From positions 45,080,970-45,144,969 of the forward strand of contig OX393579.1 in the NCBI GenBank assembly GCA_947652605.1: DNA of 64,000 nt, written 5' to 3'. Numbering within the stretch: the stretch's first letter is position 1; each line of letters opens with the position of its first letter. The notes under the pieces were generated by a model. The model had not been told where the DNA came from. It searched no databases and saw nothing but the letters and a program-made list of their open reading frames with translations. Below, in pieces: positions 1 through 10,705 of the stretch. Origin of the DNA: Elmis aenea. Lineage: Eukaryota; Arthropoda; Insecta; Coleoptera; Elmidae. The translations under genes and the position numbers were made by a program.

Positions 1-525
1 TAAATTCTTTAAGAGTACCGAAGCTTTTGAAAAAATAAATTAAAGAAGTTTTGTGTAGGTTTGTTTGCGTTGGCAATGATTTTTTGCAAGGGATTTCGGG
101 ATTGCGATGAAACGGACAAAAACAAGATAAAGTCGAGCGAGATTAAGTTAAAAGTTGAAACAGGAAGGTATGATTGCCATCATGGCCTTTTAATCTAAAT
201 TTTCGTTTGCGAAAACGATAATTTAAAACGACTTATGTTTTTATTTTGGTTTACGTTGGCGAAGCGTGGGAAGGTTTATCTAAATTTTATATCAAAAATT
301 GAAAATATTAAATAAAAAACAAATTTTAATCTAAATATAGATATACATTGATGTTTGGCAGATATGAAAATAAATCCATTAGTTGATTAATTTTAAAAGG
401 AATTTATATAGAATTTGGTTGTGTTTAAAAATGTACTTTTTAATACTTTCTTCATACTGTAAATGGTGGAAGTAAAGATGGTCTTTCTTAGTTTTAGATT
501 TAGATAATATTTTTATTTAGCAATT
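1..525. other. A+T-rich flank, nothing recognised
   Basis: No coding region, RNA gene or repeat could be recognised on either strand. The stretch ends where the terminal inverted repeat of the Tc1/mariner element begins. Confidence 0.5.
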
Positions 526-699
526 TACGTGGTTTAATCAAATAATACCCGAACTAGCGTCATCACACTATTTAATCAGAGCGATCAGTAATCACCATCA
601 AGATAGTTCCCTGCAGCGGTCGCCGTATTTCCAAGTCTGAAACAAACTTCACACAGATGCGCTGTTCTTCAATCTTGAAAATCGCTGGGGTGTAAAAAC

Positions 700-972
700 T
701 TGAATTACAAAAACCACTATCACTCTCAAATGAAATGGTTTATGTACGTGGCATGTGAAAAAGATGCCGGAGGAAATGGTCGAAGAGAACCTACGAGTAG
801 ACGCCACCCTACAGAAGAAAGAGTTCCCAAAAAACAGGTAATGGGTGGTGAAAGCTATGAATCAAAGAAAACTCAAAGATTAATATACCGAAGAAAGGGA
901 GAAGTGGCGGAGGAGCCGAAAAACGTCGGCACTCGGCAGACGCAAAAATTGGAATATACAGGGTCTTCAGGA
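700..972 (+). pseudogene. Transposase N-terminal remnant, mariner-like
   Basis: An open stretch of about 90 codons contains RRHPTEERVPKKQV followed by KKTQRL and AEEPKNV. I read this as the degraded helix-turn-helix and linker of the insect mariner-like transposases that start with a DUF4817-type domain (pattern RR-P then TG-S then R-V--EENV). The similarity is weak, but its place inside a TA-flanked element ahead of the matching C-terminal fragment supports it. The frame then runs into the inverted repeat at 974-1076, so the last residues are not original. Confidence 0.45.
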
Positions 973-973
973 G

Positions 974-1076
974 AAATAGTGAATATTTTAGGAGCTGGTA
1001 GCATGGACCATTTTAAGTAAAACAGTTTATATAAACATGTGTCCAATTCTCAATGGCTAGGAAGATACAGCTGTTT
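974..1076 (-). repeat. Inverted copy of the transposon 3' end
   Basis: This stretch matches the reverse complement of 2610-2700, for example TGGACCATTTTAAGT here and ACTCAAAATGGTCCA at 2672. The match reaches from the untranslated tail into the last transposase codons and stops where the MITE starts. The element therefore carries two head-to-head copies of its own 3' end. Confidence 0.7.
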
Positions 1077-1083
1077 GAATGTA

Positions 1084-2308
1084 AGTCTGCGTTCACAATG
1101 AACGTAGTATGTAGATAGTACTTCGTAGCTAAAGTTGGAATATATAGAATTAAATGCCAGTGTTCACAATGAACGTAATATTTACGTAGTAACTATGGAA
1201 GTCTGATTTATTGCAAAAACAGAAACAAAGTGAAGTATCTATGCTTTTAATGTTTCAAATTAATTAAAAATACAATGTTGAACGATGTTTAATACTACTT
1301 ATTACCGTTATATTCCTCCACAAATCATCATGTAGAAATAAATAGGTAGAATACATGAAGTGCCAATTTGATAAACAACCTTCCGAGTTTAAAATGAGGT
1401 TATGTGCTTTGCTACAAACAAGTCGGTTATTACCCGCATCCAAGTAAACATTTCTTTACGTACTTTTTACGTATTACACACTAACTACTATCTACTAATT
1501 ACTATCAACTAACTACTATCAACTAACTACTATCTACTAACTACTATCTACTAACTACTATCTACTAACTACTATCTACTAACTACTATCTACTAACTAC
1601 TATCTACTAACTACTATCTACTAACTACTATCTACTAACTACTATCTACTAACTACTATCTACTAACTACTATCTACTAACTACTATCTACTAACTACTA
1701 TCTACTAACTACTATCTACTAACTACTATCTACTAACTACTATCTATTAACTACTATCTACAAACGACTATCTACTAAGTACTATCTACTAACTACTATC
1801 TACTAACTACTATCTACTAACTACTATCTACTTACTACTATCTACTAACTACTATATACTAACTACTATCTGATAACTACTATCTGATAACTACTATCTG
1901 ATAACTACTATCTACTAACTACTATCTACTAACTACTATCTACTAACTACTATTTACTAACTACTATCTACTAACTACTATCTACTAACTACTATCTACT
2001 AACTACTATCTACTAACTACTATCTACTAACTACTATCTACTAACTACTATCTACTAACTACTATCTACTAACTACTATCTACTAACTACTATCTACTAA
2101 CTACTATCTACTAACTACTATCTACTAACTACTATCTACTAACTACTATCTACTAACTACTATCTACTAACTACTATCTACTAACTACTGTCTACTAACT
2201 ACTATCTACTAACTACTATCTACTAACTACTGTCTACTAACTACTGTCTACTAACTACTATCTACTAACTACTATCTACTCTCTACTACGTCATTGTGAA
2301 CGTGGACT
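1084..2308 (+). mobile_element. TA-flanked MITE containing an expanded minisatellite
   Basis: Terminal inverted repeats read AGTCTGCGTTCACAATGA at the left and AGTCCACGTTCACAATGA from the right, and TA sits at both junctions (1082-1083 and 2309-2310). The motif GTTCACAATGAACGTA occurs again at 1152, giving a subterminal repeat. The left 400 bases correspond in reverse orientation to 27677-28102. The right two-thirds is a 14-bp tandem array. No coding capacity is seen. TA duplication suggests mobilisation by a Tc1/mariner-type transposase, which is an inference. Confidence 0.8.
1480..2287. repeat. 14-bp minisatellite, about 57 units
   Basis: The unit is CTACTAACTACTAT, repeated in tandem over about 800 bp with few substitutions. 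A local variant with TGATAA replacing TACTAA is itself repeated three times near 1870-1905, and TGTC variants cluster near 2187-2250, showing that variants have spread by local duplication. The array sits wholly inside the MITE. The related MITE at 27677 has only two or three degenerate units in the same position. Confidence 0.95.
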
Positions 2309-2426
2309 TAATCATAAACAGCCTCGCAAAAGGTTGATTATTGCATTTATTGAATATTTAAATTATAAAACACAAAGTTGATGTTCAAAAATTCCACTAC
2401 CAACTTCAAAGGACTCTCGAACTTAC

Positions 2427-2645
2427 TTGACAATATTACTTGTAGCTGCACATTTTATCCGTCAGGTGGCTCATTATTTAATTTTAGCATTACCAGAAAG
2501 ATGGCTCGGTCGATATGGTCACGTTAATTGGCCACCAAGGTCACCAGATCTTACCCCATTACATTATTGTCTGTGGGGATGGATGAAAAGCGACGTCTAC
2601 CAAGAAAAAGTAAACATCTGTGTCTTACTAACAATTAAGAATTGA
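2427..2645 (+). pseudogene. Transposase C-terminal fragment, mariner-like
   Basis: The translation contains LPERWLGRYGHVNWPPRSPD followed by LTPLHYCLWGWMKSDVY. This is the hallmark of the last catalytic block of insect Tc1/mariner-type transposases (RW-GR-G---WP-RSPDLTPLD-FLWG--K--VY), with the third catalytic aspartate in RSPD. Only this block survives; the sequence before 2420 is not readable as transposase, so the gene is dead. Confidence 0.85.
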
Positions 2646-2816
2646 ACACATGTTTATATGAACTTTTTAACTCAAAATGGTCCATACTACCAGCATATAG
2701 AATGCTTATATATTCACAACTAAATATGTTACAATACCTTATTACTATTATCCCCTTTCACTTACTAGTTTAGGAGACACATGGGCAATCCGGGTATTAT
2801 TTGATCTTACCACGTA

Positions 2817-3605
2817 TAAGCGTAAGGAGGAAGTTTATTACTTAATCTGCTGTAACGGGCTCAATTATAATATGGTAGAATAACAATAGAATAAAATTAA
2901 TAACAAATAAGAAATACATTTTTGAAATACTGTGCTGAGCTCTTAACTATTGTGAGAAGTTTAAATTAAATTAATATTTTAATTAAAGTTTGTTTGTTCT
3001 GTGTCTTGTTCCACCACTCCCATAAAGGGCTAGCTTAGCCTGGAGCAAGTTGCAATGTTTAATTAACAAACGTTATTTTAAATCAAATTTGTTTTAATTG
3101 TAAATAATATAAACATAAGTTCAACAAGTGCCTTTGGTTTATTATGTAGGCTTGTGGTTAGGCGGGTATATTGTAAGGTTTCTTCCACCAGAGACTTTTT
3201 GCGAATCAGAACATGAACTGGCGTCAACTATGGACTAGCAAATGTGTTAGCCGTTGTCGGAACGCTTTGACGACATGCCTAACTGTAAATTACATTTGTG
3301 TCTATTGGTCGCATAGATATTTGCGCATCGCAAATGTAAAAATCTCAAGAAATAAGTACTTACATAGCACTGGGAGGGCGATGCATAGCTATCTACCAAA
3401 GACGACGTTAGTCGTAAACAGCGCATGCGTGTAAAAATCCTGGCAACAATTCGTTTTCTCGTTGATGAACTGTTCTGATCGTCCGCAAGCTAGTTCATAA
3501 ACTAGTCCGACTAACCGTCCGATGGACTACCAGAAACGCGATATCGATACTGCGCAGCAACATGATAGTTTATCGGATAGTATATTGCGTTGCTAGAACA
3601 AACCT
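2817..3605. other. Non-coding stretch with one small palindrome
   Basis: No gene is recognised. Around 2990-3075 there is an imperfect palindrome (CTTGTTCCA ... TGGAGCAAG, with GTTTGTT/AACAAAC outside it) that could be a small foldback element. The rest up to the hAT insertion at 3614 shows nothing I can assign. Confidence 0.4.
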
Positions 3606-3806
3606 GTGAACACTAGGGGTGGGCGATATATCGATATATCCGACATTCTGATATATCGATATTTTAAGGACGAGAAGCTTTTTTTTTTTTAGGTCACCAG
3701 TCTCTTTTTTCTCTTTTTTATCGACTTTTTTTAGCTTCGCGCCGCTTTTATATCGAAATTTCGATATGTCGATATATCGATATTCCGATATATCGATATA
3801 TCGATA

Positions 3807-5907
3807 CAGGGCTGGACTGGCTCACCGGGACACCGGGAATTTCCCGGTGGCCCGTGACCATCACGTGTGTAAAAAAAAACCTAATTGCAACTAAAAATAA
3901 CAAACATTTACAGAAAAAACGCTAAAATCGAATTTCAATAAGGCTTATCTAGGACCATAAAAAAGCAGAGGACGTTTTACCTCCTTCGGGCCATTTATAA
4001 TGACCCAAAAAGCTATTGCCGGATGGCGGATGCCGGATGGGGATGGTAAACTGCACAAGTATTGCAATAAAATTTACAAAACATTCCGAGAACAATAATA
4101 GTCATCTCGACAGCCTCTGGTACTAAGGCCAATGTACTTTAGGCAGGGCCGCTGAGAGCAGGCTCGGACCCCGTGAATGCAATATTACCTGGCCTGAAGA
4201 AAGAAAAAAAATAAATATATAAATTTATTGTAACATTGTCTTCGACACAAGTATCGTGCGAACGGTCATGTTCAAAATTGAAATATATATTGAACAGATC
4301 ACGTAATTGTTTAGGCCAAAATAAATTAGAAGCGTTCATGATTATGTTCTGTGAAAAAAGATGTTTTAAATACAATTAAGAATGAGCAAATTGTAGACGC
4401 AATAAAGGAAAAAAGTAGTTTATTAAGAAAACTTTTGTAATTCAAAATTATTATGTAGGTACCTACAGTATTTATTTTATGTGCTATCAACTATTTTCTA
4501 AATCAAAGATTTACTGTTCTTTAACATATTTTAATGTTATTCGTCTTAAAAATATTGTTCGTTTTTTATTTTCAAGTGTAATTAGCCTATTTAATATTAA
4601 ACACTTCACGGACCTGTAGGTCTGTCAGTTTCAATGTCTTAAGTTAATATTAACAATATTAAACTAAAGACATTTAAACTGACACACATACAACTAAAAT
4701 AAGTTGTTATGGAAACCAATGAATTTTTTTATCATAGTAAGAAAATATTTCTAATTCTTTAAAAACCAAATGAATATAAATTAATATTTTTCGTTTTTTC
4801 CATTTCTTTTTAAAATTTTATAATGCGACAACCCACTTATGATAGACTGTCATATTGCTACCAATGATACCCATCATGGCCCATGTTGCCATTAAAAAAA
4901 AAACACACATGTGGCACCACCACTTGGACTTGGAAACAAAGATTACTAACATTCCGAAAATATCCTCAAATTATGGGCTAAGAGTTGTTATTGACAACTC
5001 TGCATTTTCGTTCCTTAAATCGTATTCGTTTTGACAATATATCAGTTGGTGCAACACTTTAGGCGGACCTTGTATACAGTAGCAAAGCAAGGGGGGGCGG
5101 GGGGTCCACCCCAGGCGGCACTTTTTTTGGGGCGGCACTTTTAGTTTACCCAAATGGGGTAAAGACGAAAATCTCGGGGTGATGAAGAAACAGATATAAT
5201 AATCAGTACCAGCACTTGCGCTATAAAATTCATAAAAATTAATTTTAAAAAAAGGAATTCGTATCGAAGTTAGGTGATAAAACGGGCTACTTGACCTTGC
5301 TTTACTGAAAACCCGCCCCCTTGTAACGACGGAAATTCCAAGTACCTAATAAAATGTATGATAGAGTACCAACCATTCAATATAATTATGAAACAATTCA
5401 TTTATTTTAGGCATTAAATTCCATGCAGTTTAAACTCTATTGTAACAAGGATTTTTCACCCTTATTAAAAATAATATCGTGAGAGTGGGGGCGATCTGTT
5501 TCAAGAAAATAAAAATCAGAAAAGGTTTTACCGTACAACTGCAATTTTGAAAGATGGTAAAGTATTCTACATTACCTAACTTTGCATTAAAACACGTTTG
5601 AACATATAAAATGTAAAAAAAATCGCCTGCGGCGCATGTTGTTCCCCCCACCACTTTTTTGTGTCGATTTCTACTTGCTTTTGAAAAAATCAAAAGTTAG
5701 CAACCCTTATTTATAGGGGCGATTCAGGGATCGCCCCGGGCGGCACAAACTCTAGCTACACCACTGCCTGTATATTCCCCTTTTTATATTGTTTTATATG
5801 CTAGTAAATAAATTAAATTGTAAAAAAATTGTCATTTCAGTGGCCTGGCTCCGTGGCCCGACCTATCCATATTTCCCGGTACTCAATTTGTTCCCAGTCC
5901 AGCCCTG
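3807..5907. mobile_element. Middle hAT-type element, non-autonomous
   Basis: The ends are CAGGGCTGGACTGG and CCAGTCCAGCCCTG, and the insertion duplicated TATCGATA (3799-3806 and 5908-5915) from the outer MITE. The inside is A+T-rich with no readable hAT transposase. Around 4142 there is a further hAT-like end motif (CAGGGCCGCTGAGAG) without a visible partner. It is interrupted by the element at 5077-5766. Confidence 0.9.
5077..5766. mobile_element. Inner hAT-type MITE, third nesting level
   Basis: The left end CAGTAGCAAAGCAAGGGGGG and the right end, read inward as CAGTGGTGTAGCTAG, are degenerate forms of the common hAT end CAGTGGCGTAGC. Flanks CTTGTATA (5069-5076) and CCTGTATA (5767-5774) match at 7 of 8 positions. 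GGCGGCAC-type motifs lie just inside both ends. No coding sequence. Confidence 0.75.
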
Positions 5908-5990
5908 TATCGATATATCGATATATCGATATAATTTCGATATCGATATTCGATATCGAAATTTGGATATCGCCCACCCTTAGTGAACAC

Positions 5991-7051
5991 CATGAATCGT
6001 TGTAACTTGGATCAAAGGGATGTGAAACTATCGAATGACTTGATGACTGAAATATTATATGTAAACCGCAATCATGGAAAACATTTTTAGGGGAATCACT
6101 GTTACTTACATAAATGGGCCATGACCTTTTTCATTGGATGTAATATGTAATGTAAATATTAGCATTAATTTAAATTTAAATTAGTGTTTTACATTAACTA
6201 AAGTTAATTTTAATATATTTTCAGCGTATTAAACTGTATTTAGGAATTTTTGGTGTGGGGAATCAGGTATCACTATTGTTATTCTAGTTTTGGAAGGACG
6301 AAGTTGGTAATAAATTAAATATTCATGATTTCAGCCTCTCTCTGTGCAAACAACTTAATAACCTATTAAAAAACGACTTTTTAGTTTGTTTTTTTTTTAA
6401 ATCCCAAACTAGAATTGCTATTAGTTCAGGGCGACTTATAGGCGTTCTTTAACTGATTTGTCACCCAACACAACCACAAACATGTATAAAAATAGGAGCC
6501 TGTCGAAAAGAAAAGGTTCTTAACACGACCTAGTTTTATTCAGCTGGTTTACTGCGTAGTCTTTGGACGATTTACCGCCTTCAGAGGCTTTAAGCGAGTT
6601 ATGGCTGTCAGAGCACACCAGGTATCAATCGTCCTTGTAGATCTGTTTGAGAATCTCTTGGCGAGGCATCGCTTTGAAGGTGTTCCGGAGGTTTCTCCTT
6701 ATTCTAATCTAATGCACTTTCAAAAAGTCCACTAGGCTAGACCTACCTAGTCCTTTCGTCGAAGCATCGTACTATTATTCTTACATGTAAACATAGATAA
6801 TATAATAATAATGATACTGAACGCACAAAAATATATAAATATAAATGAAATAAAAAAAGAAATAATTAAAAAATATTTATTTTACTAGTGCGATATTTGT
6901 TTCTCCACTCTTTCACTTAGCTTTTGCAAATCGATCTCAATTTGGGTATTTGCACATCGTAATTGGTGTTGCAGGTTAGCGTCCGTTATGTTTGAGTGTG
7001 TTTTTTGTTTGGTCAATTTCATTTTCGAAAAAAAAAAACGATTCGCAGGTG
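5991..7051. other. Unassigned non-coding stretch
   Basis: No gene or RNA is recognised. An imperfect inverted repeat (CTATTGTTATTCTAGTTTTGG near 6275, AAACTAGAATTGCTATTAG near 6405) may be a small decayed element. On the minus strand near 6700-6640 a short protein-like reading (RRNLRNTFKAMPRQEILKQI) meets a stop within 30 codons; I could not assign it. Confidence 0.35.
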
Positions 7052-7053
7052 TA

Positions 7054-7833
7054 GGGGAGGGAGGGGTAATGGCGCCCATTTAAGCAAAATAATTCATATA
7101 TTCTAAACCGTAACAACAATTACGCTGTAATTTGAGGTTATTGTCGCCAAAACATTACTTAGTGTTCGGGTTAAGTCAAATTTGATTGAACCTCAAAGAA
7201 CAGAAACTTATTAAAAATTTAAAAACATGTAAGTGAGCGGAATTACCCGCCTGCTAGTGGGTAATGGCGCTCACCTATTTTATATGTAAACAGCTTTGGA
7301 TATTGATATTCCAGGATGCTTTAATAGTTGTTCTTTTTCTTGTACGAGGCATTGTTCACAATTACCTACTATGAGAAAAATTAAAATATAAGTTATACAT
7401 ATAAAAATATCAATGAGGGTAATGCCGCTCACTGAGCGGTATTACCGTAGCTGAGCGCCATTACTCCCTTTTGCACAATTGTCTAAATCCGGTATTTTAC
7501 TAAACTAGCCTTGAATTTAAAAAATAGTTTTATATGGTCACTCCTGCTAAAAATGACACAAATTTCATAGGAGACCAAAGCACAAACTTAAACAAAACTA
7601 ATTGAACTATTTGCCGGTTTTTTTGTCGGCGATTTCTTATAAGAAAATGTTAAAAATAGCACACATTCAATTAACTTACGTTATATGGTGAAATACGTTT
7701 GTTTACTTACGGCATTGTGTTTATTAGAATGGCAGCTACGTGGCTGCTAAGTTTCACTTTTAAATAATTGAAAACTGGCGCAAAATGACGGTTAGCGCAA
7801 TTACCCACCGAGTGTCATTACCCCGCTCTCCCC
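7054..7833. mobile_element. TA-flanked TIR element rich in GGTAATGGCGC motifs
   Basis: Ends read GGGGAGGGAGGGGTAATGGC and, from the right, GGGGAGAGCGGGGTAATGAC, each bordered by TA (7052-7053 and 7834-7835). Variants of GGTAATGGCGCTCA, in both orientations, recur inside at about 7231-7275, 7415-7470 and 7790-7825, spread over 780 bp. No open frame of note. TA borders suggest Tc1/mariner-type mobilisation; the family is not one I recognise by name. Confidence 0.65.
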
Positions 7834-8177
7834 TAAGTTGATCCAAAAGCGCTAACAAATTTTTGTGCCAGATTTCTCAAATTGGAAAACTTCTCTTTTG
7901 TGACGTAAGTGTTATAAAAATCTATTTTTGATTCTGATGGTTTTAATTCAATATTGCACTGTAAGACAACCAGTTCTATTTGGAGATATTCTCATAGTAA
8001 AACAGGCAATATCTATCATATATTTGCAAGAATATTATTTTAAAATCAAAGTTAATTTTTTCTCATAAATTCGACAGTTAATTTTTGAATATATAGATGC
8101 ATAAATAATGTATTTTTTAATACATTGGTTTTCACTACTTTGGCTATTATAAAATAAATATATTTTGTAAAATTGTG

Positions 8178-8251
8178 ATGAAACTCGCGGGCCGGAAAAA
8201 TGTTCAAGGCGGGCCGCATGCGGCCTGCGGGCCGCGTTTTGGCCACCCCTG
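8178..8251. repeat. Solo hAT-type terminus
   Basis: Read on the minus strand the stretch begins CAGGGGTGGCCAAAACGCGG and continues with palindromic GGCCCGCAGGCCGCATGCGG blocks, the G+C-rich end style of many hAT elements. No matching left end or target duplication was found, so this is a truncated copy. Minus-strand open frames here are by-products of the G+C-rich end. Confidence 0.6.
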
Positions 8252-8789
8252 GTATAATCCATATAATTGCAAGTAAATTAAAAAGCCCACTATTTTTCTT
8301 AATTTATTTTGTTGTTTAAGTAGGTACTTGATGATTTTCGCGTACTTATTAATATAAAATTAAGATCTAAGTTATTATTCGGGAAAACATATTATCTTGG
8401 ATAGTAATATAACACAATTTTTATGAAGAAATGGTTGTAAATATTTAAACAAATTCAAAAAAAGAAATTGTTTTGAACTGCGTTTTTTACATATATCCAG
8501 TAAGTTCTTGACATAATCTTCTTTGAGGTTTACATAATTCCACAAACGTAGAACAAGTTATACAAAGCCACCACGAACTTTACATCTCGACATTGGAGCC
8601 ACATTCTAATCTCTATTTTAACTTTATTGCTCGACATAAAACGAAGGACTCGAAGATTTGTCCTTAGTTTAAAAGTATTTTTTAAAAACACATGGGTTTT
8701 CATTCCAGATTTTAAAGTTTGGATCAGTTTTCGGTTAAACCGGTTGACCTCAATACTCACAGAATTCGGAACCAAATTTCAATTTACTA
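8252..8789. other. Unassigned non-coding stretch
   Basis: A+T-rich, no recognisable gene. Short overlapping open frames on both strands around 8530-8833 have no family pattern and are judged chance. Confidence 0.4.
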
Positions 8790-8840
8790 TCTTTATTATT
8801 TATTTATTTAGTCATGAGTCCTTCTACTGTTAGGTGTAGG
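8790..8840 (-). repeat. LINE 3' tail, separated from its body by a hAT insertion
   Basis: Read on the minus strand this is CCTACACCTAACAGTAGAAG then GACTCATGACTAAATAAATAAATAATAAAG, the style of a LINE 3' end with an A-rich tail. GGTGTAGG at 8833-8840 is the target duplication of the hAT element and recurs at 10067, where LINE coding remains continue on the same strand. The two pieces were contiguous before the hAT arrived. Confidence 0.55.
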
Positions 8841-10066
8841 CAGTGGCGGATCTTGATTTTGTGGGGCCACAGGCGCAACCTGATCTGGAGGCCCCCCTAT
8901 TAAGATGGTTCACTAAAATGAACAATGTAGAAAAATCATAACGTTTTTTATTTTTAGAAGCAACAAAAACATACACAAAAATCAAATACGGAAACAAAAA
9001 ATATTCTCAGGTACCAGAAAAAAAAATCACATTCCCATTTAAAAGAAAAAATCCCATCTCAGGTAAAAAAATCACAGTAAAATTCTGCATCATACAGTAC
9101 AGGTGGTCCAAATTCGATGGGACTACAATGGGTATCTCGCTTAATAGTCAAGATAGAGAAACGGTTAAATTACTAAAAATGTGCAGTTTTTTTAGAACAA
9201 ACTCAGAACAGTTTTCAAAAATATTCTATCATTTCCGGTTTTTGAATTATTAAAGAAAAACTGTTTTTTTGTTGTATTTATAATGTGTCATATCTCCCTT
9301 ATTGTTTTATATATCGAAAAAGTTTATTAAGATTATCTTTAGATATTTTTACGTAGATTTTGATAGTAGGTACTAAAAAAAAATGTTACGCTCGCCGTTA
9401 AAAAGGTATGACACAAACTCCCTTTTTTTAAATGGAAGTTATAGTTGGCTATGACCTATTTAAATTCCTTATTTTTTCCCTTTCCAAATATATTAGGGTT
9501 GATGTATTTATTTTCAATAATACGCAAGTTACAAAGGTTTTTAAAATTTTTTAAAGATTAGAAACAAAAAGCAGGTTGTCAAAACATATAGGAAAATCGG
9601 AAAAGATAGAATATATTTGACAACAATTCTGAGTTTGTCCCAAAAAACTGCATATTTTTGGTACATTAACCGTTTCTCTATCTTGACTATTAAGCGAGAT
9701 GCCCATGTAATCCCATCGAATTTGGACCACCCTGTACAGTACATCGGCTTGCAGTGCACTGTAATCAGATGCAAGCAGGGTTGCAAGTTTTGGCGATTTG
9801 GAACCAAATTGGCTATAATTTTTGTTTAATTTAACATGTTTTTTTTTTAAATTGGCATCAATGGCTATTACACAATACCCACTATGAAAATAGGTTTTAG
9901 AAGATATTACAATTTGCCTACAATTATTATTTTATAATTCTCATATTAACAGACAATAAAAATTTAATTTTGGTTTTTGAGAATGACGAACCCAACGATT
10001 CTGAGGCCCCTTTTTGCCGAGGCCCGAGGCGCGCGCCTCATGCGCCTGTGCGGTAATCCGCCACTG
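8841..10066. mobile_element. hAT-type element, copy A (composite)
   Basis: Ends are CAGTGGCGGATCTTG and, from the right, CAGTGGCGGATTACC, with a perfect 8-bp duplication GGTGTAGG (8833-8840 and 10067-10074). G+C-rich subterminal blocks (GGGGCCACAGGCGCAACC; GGCGCGCGCCTCATGCGCC) flank an A+T-rich middle that codes for nothing. A 640-bp palindromic element is embedded at 9098-9736. A near-identical copy lies at 14668-15905 with the same embedded palindrome. Confidence 0.92.
9098..9736. mobile_element. Palindromic TACAGG-ended element inside hAT copy A
   Basis: The left end TACAGGTGGTCCAAATTCGA and the right end, read from the other strand, TACAGGGTGGTCCAAATTCG are followed on both sides by ATCTCGCTTAATAGTCAAGA. 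The arms remain complementary for several hundred bases, with substitutions and small indels. It belongs to the TACAGGGTG family seen throughout this window. Confidence 0.8.
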
Positions 10067-10074
10067 GGTGTAGG

Positions 10075-10705
10075 ACTGTTGACTGTTTTTCTGTCTTGTG
10101 CTAGCCTTTTTATGTCTTTCCATTTGATGTTTCTATCCGCTGCTGCTTTTTTAACTTCGTCGTGCCAGGTTTTTCTTGGTCTACCTCGTTTGTTTTTTCA
10201 CTGTGTTCTTGCTCATATGCTCTTCTGGTTAACCTTTCTTCATTCATCCTATAAATGTGACCCAATCATCCCTGCTGCCTTTCCTGTATTTTTGTTTCAA
10301 CTGATTTTATCTTTAATTGTTCTCTATATGTTTCGTTTCTGATTCTGTCTTTTTTTGTTTTTCCTTGGATTTTTCTTAGAAATCTCATTTCTGCTGCATT
10401 CACTCGGCTACTATTTTTATTTGTTAGTGCCCACGTTTCACTTCCATATAAAAGTGCCGGAGTTACTACCTTTTTGACCACTTCTACTTTTGTTGTTTTT
10501 GGGACTTCTCTATTTCCAAAAAATGTTGTTCTTAAATTGTTAAATATTCTTCCCACATTTCCTGTCCTTTCGCTTATTTCCTTGTCCATTCCTCCATTAT
10601 TCTCTATGATCACTCCTAAATATTTTAAGCTTTCTACCTGTTCTAACCTAAGCCCATTTAAAATGAAGCTTCTCGGCCTATGGCTAAGATCAAAGTGTAG
10701 TACTA
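10075..10705 (-). pseudogene. RTE-like LINE fragment, reverse transcriptase C-terminal region
   Basis: Reading from 10705 downward, the frame gives LRLEQVESLKYLGV, then a longer open stretch (10613-10266) with TPALLYGSETWAL, AEMRFLRKIQGKTKKDRIRN and TYREQLKI. These are the characteristic C-terminal blocks of insect endonuclease/reverse-transcriptase LINEs of the RTE-like kind. A stop follows at KIQERQQG, after which LGHIYRMNEERLTRRAYEQ continues the homology. The 5' part with the catalytic YADD is missing. Its 3' tail was separated by the hAT at 8841-10066. Confidence 0.8.

Larger units (their letters stand above)
528..2814 (+). mobile_element. Tc1/mariner-type transposon, decayed, with nested MITE
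   Basis: The ends carry an inverted repeat: CGTGGTTTAATCAAATAATA at the left and, read from the other strand, CGTGGTAAGATCAAATAATA at the right, both running on into CCCG. Both are bordered by TA (526-527 and 2815-2816), the target duplication of the Tc1/mariner superfamily. Between them lie N-terminal and C-terminal transposase remains in the same orientation (700-972 and 2427-2645). The middle is replaced by an inverted copy of the element's own 3' end and by a TA-flanked MITE. Without the MITE the element is about 1.06 kb, somewhat short for a full transposon. Confidence 0.75.
3614..5982. mobile_element. Outer hAT-type MITE (about 260 bp) split by a nested insertion
   Basis: Terminal repeats TAGGGGTGGGCGATAT (left) and TAAGGGTGGGCGATAT (from the right) are flanked by a perfect 8-bp duplication GTGAACAC (3606-3613 and 5983-5990), the hAT signature. 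Its own sequence, 3614-3806 plus 5916-5982, is mostly CGATATAT-type self-complementary repeats and encodes nothing. All of 3807-5907 is a later insertion into this element. Confidence 0.9.

Noticed and set aside
1480..2287. Possible CRISPR or bacterial repeat array
   Set aside because: The 14-bp units are contiguous with no spacers, and every other feature is eukaryotic.
4139..4375. 78-codon minus-strand open frame
   Set aside because: It overlaps a hAT-like end motif (CAGGGCCGCTGAGAG) in a non-coding hAT element and shows no family pattern.
6545..6710. Possible host exon on the minus strand (RRNLRNTFKAMPRQEILKQI)
   Set aside because: An in-frame stop follows within 30 codons and no family or clear splice signals could be recognised.
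8035..8262. Minus-strand open frame with RGGQNAARRPHAAR
   Set aside because: The residues are simply the translation of a G+C-rich hAT terminus.
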